From Streptomyces sp. RerS4 (GTDB taxonomy: Bacteria; Actinomycetota; Actinomycetes; Streptomycetales; Streptomycetaceae): 64,000 nucleotides of DNA. The notes below the pieces were generated by a model, which saw only the letters and a list, made by a program, of their open reading frames with translations, was not told where the DNA came from and did not search any database. The DNA lies in NCBI RefSeq assembly GCF_023515955.1, contig NZ_CP097322.1:3681501-3745500 (forward strand). The letters are read 5' to 3'. This document shows positions 63,036 to 64,000 of the stretch, one piece after another (within the stretch, counting starts at the first letter, position 1; the number at the start of each line of letters is the position of its first letter). A program made the translations under genes and the position numbers.

Positions 63036-63575
63036 CTAGGGCAGGCGCAGGAAGCGCGGCGGTACGGACTCCGTCAACCACACCCCGTTCGCGCTGATCC
63101 AGAAGACGTGCCCGGCCGCGCGCATCGCTCCCGCGTCGACGGACAGGACGATCGGCCGGCCCCTGCGCGCGCCGACCCTGGTCGCCGTTTCGCGGTCGGG
63201 CGAGAGGTGGACGTGGTGGCGGGCCATCGGGCGCAGGCCCTCGGCACGGATCGCGTCGAGGGCCCGCGCGACGGTGCCGTGGTAGAGGTACGCGGGCGGT
63301 TCGGCTTCCGGCAGGTCCAGGTCGACCGGGACCGTGTGGCCCTGATTGGCCCGGATGCGGGTGCCGTCGACGGCGAAGCGCTGCTTGTCGTTGGCGGCGA
63401 CCACGTGGTCGAGCTCGGCCCGGGTGAGGGCGAATCCGTGGTGGGCGGCGGCGCTCAGGAGCTCGTCGATCTCCACCCAACCGTGCGGGTCGAGCGTGAG
63501 TCCGATCCGTTCCGGCTGATGGCGCAGGTGTTTCGAGACGTATTTGGACACCTTCACGGTGCGCTTGTCGTCCAT
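63036..63575 (-). CDS. kptA: RNA 2'-phosphotransferase (Tpt1/KptA)
   Basis: A 179-residue KptA. VSKYVSKHLRHQPERIGLTL, ANDKQRFAVDGTRIRANQGH, YLYHGT, MARHHVHLSPDRETATRVG and VLSVDAGAM are the family motifs, with the Arg/His residues that bind NAD+ and the RNA 2'-phosphate. The yeast enzyme removes the splice-junction phosphate from tRNA; bacteria lack that splicing pathway, so the physiological substrate is open. ATG 63575 is preceded by GGGGGG; the upstream in-frame extension is unlike the family. Confidence 0.92.
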   Translation of the reverse strand: MDDKRTVKVSKYVSKHLRHQPERIGLTLDPHGWVEIDELLSAAAHHGFALTRAELDHVVAANDKQRFAVDGTRIRANQGHTVPVDLDLPEAEPPAYLYHGTVARALDAIRAEGLRPMARHHVHLSPDRETATRVGARRGRPIVLSVDAGAMRAAGHVFWISANGVWLTESVPPRFLRLP

Positions 63576-63653
63576 CCCCCCAGCCTGCCGGGTCGAGCGG
63601 CGCTCCGGCAGGGATTTTTCGCCGCCCGGCAGAGGTGGACTCCCTCTATCGGC

Positions 63654-63670
63654 ATTCCGAGATACGGAAT
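63654..63670. promoter_or_regulatory. Inverted repeat upstream of the aquaporin gene
   Basis: ATTCCG-AGATA-CGGAAT is a perfect 6+6 inverted repeat, 38 bp before the aquaporin start and within an AT-rich stretch likely to be its promoter. It is a candidate operator; the regulator is unknown. Confidence 0.45.
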
Positions 63671-63707
63671 ACATTTTCCACGGAACTGCTGCCCAGAGGG
63701 AGAATCC

Positions 63708-64000
63708 ATGACAAACCAGGCTTCACTGCTACGACGCGCGGCGGCCGAACTCATCGGTACCGCGAGTCTGCTCGTGGTGGTGATCGGCTCCGGCATCCAC
63801 GCCTCGGCCCTCAGCCGTGACTCCGGCGTCGCGCTCCTCGCCAACGCGCTCGCCACCGCCCTCGGCCTCGGCCTGATCATCACCCTTTTCGGTCCCCTGT
63901 CCGGCGGGCACCTCAACCCCGTCGTCACCCTCACCGCCTGGTGGGCCCGCCGTACCGGGGGCGAAGGGCTCGGCGGCCGCGAGGCCCTGACCTACGCCGC
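63708..64000 (+). CDS. Aquaporin/MIP family channel (C-terminus outside window)
   Basis: The visible 97 residues contain two membrane helices (AELIGTASLLVVVIGSGIHA and LLANALATALGLGLIITLFG) and the first half-helix loop GPLSGGHLNPVVTLTAWWA. The usual NPA box reads NPV here. The family conducts water, glycerol or metalloids such as arsenite. GAGGGAG precedes the start. The second NPA motif, which would help define selectivity, is beyond the window end. Confidence 0.88.
   Translation, partial: MTNQASLLRRAAAELIGTASLLVVVIGSGIHASALSRDSGVALLANALATALGLGLIITLFGPLSGGHLNPVVTLTAWWARRTGGEGLGGREALTYA

Overview
The window is chromosomal DNA of a Streptomyces, close to the replication origin. The evidence is very high GC coding sequence, the sporulation pair ssgR-ssgA, actinobacterial-type dnaB, femX, ino1 and fused cydCD genes, and thirteen perfect copies of the ParB centromere site GTTTCACGTGAAAC. 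The gene order (murJ, cca, ino1, class A PBP, femX, rpsF-ssb-rpsR-rplI, dnaB, ssgRA, thiC, cydABCD) matches, from memory, one oriC flank of the S. coelicolor chromosome. I found no rRNA, tRNA, CRISPR array, insertion sequence or prophage.

Left part (1-19100): a minus-strand cell-envelope run (DUF6049 protein, MurJ flippase, pseudokinase-like protein), then cca, an MFS transporter, padR-ino1, a bifunctional penicillin-binding protein, a GT87 membrane glycosyltransferase, an alanine-racemase-like enzyme and femX. Most of these act in peptidoglycan or envelope assembly. The ribosomal/ssb operon follows and ends in a strong terminator.

Middle (19100-37700): a MATE exporter, dnaB behind a 434-bp leader holding a cluster of DnaA-box-like 9-mers, then mostly single housekeeping or accessory genes. 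These include GNATs, a HAD phosphatase, a flavohaemoglobin, a Nudix protein, a LysR regulator with a rare TTA codon, a Cys/Met-metabolism PLP enzyme and a frameshifted holin-like gene. The sporulation genes ssgR and ssgA, a YibE/F membrane protein and thiC with a TPP riboswitch close the section.

Accessory-looking block (37700-43200): two secreted collagen-like proteins with matching N- and C-terminal domains flank an aldo/keto reductase and a TPR-containing family 2 glycosyltransferase. I read this as a candidate glycosylated collagen-like surface system; it is the most novel-looking locus here.

Right part (43300-64000): a PPP-type phosphatase, a LacI regulator divergent from an aminotransferase, then the cydA-cydB-cydCD operon behind a perfect Rex operator. 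A DevS-like kinase with the haem-ligand signature is apparently co-transcribed with it. A Cof-type HAD phosphatase, an F420/luciferase-family oxidoreductase, a translationally coupled Hsp90-TPR gene pair, an RNA 2'-phosphotransferase and the start of an aquaporin follow.

parS sites lie mostly in intergenic gaps but also in a terminator palindrome, over a start codon, over a stop codon and in the 3' end of a gene.
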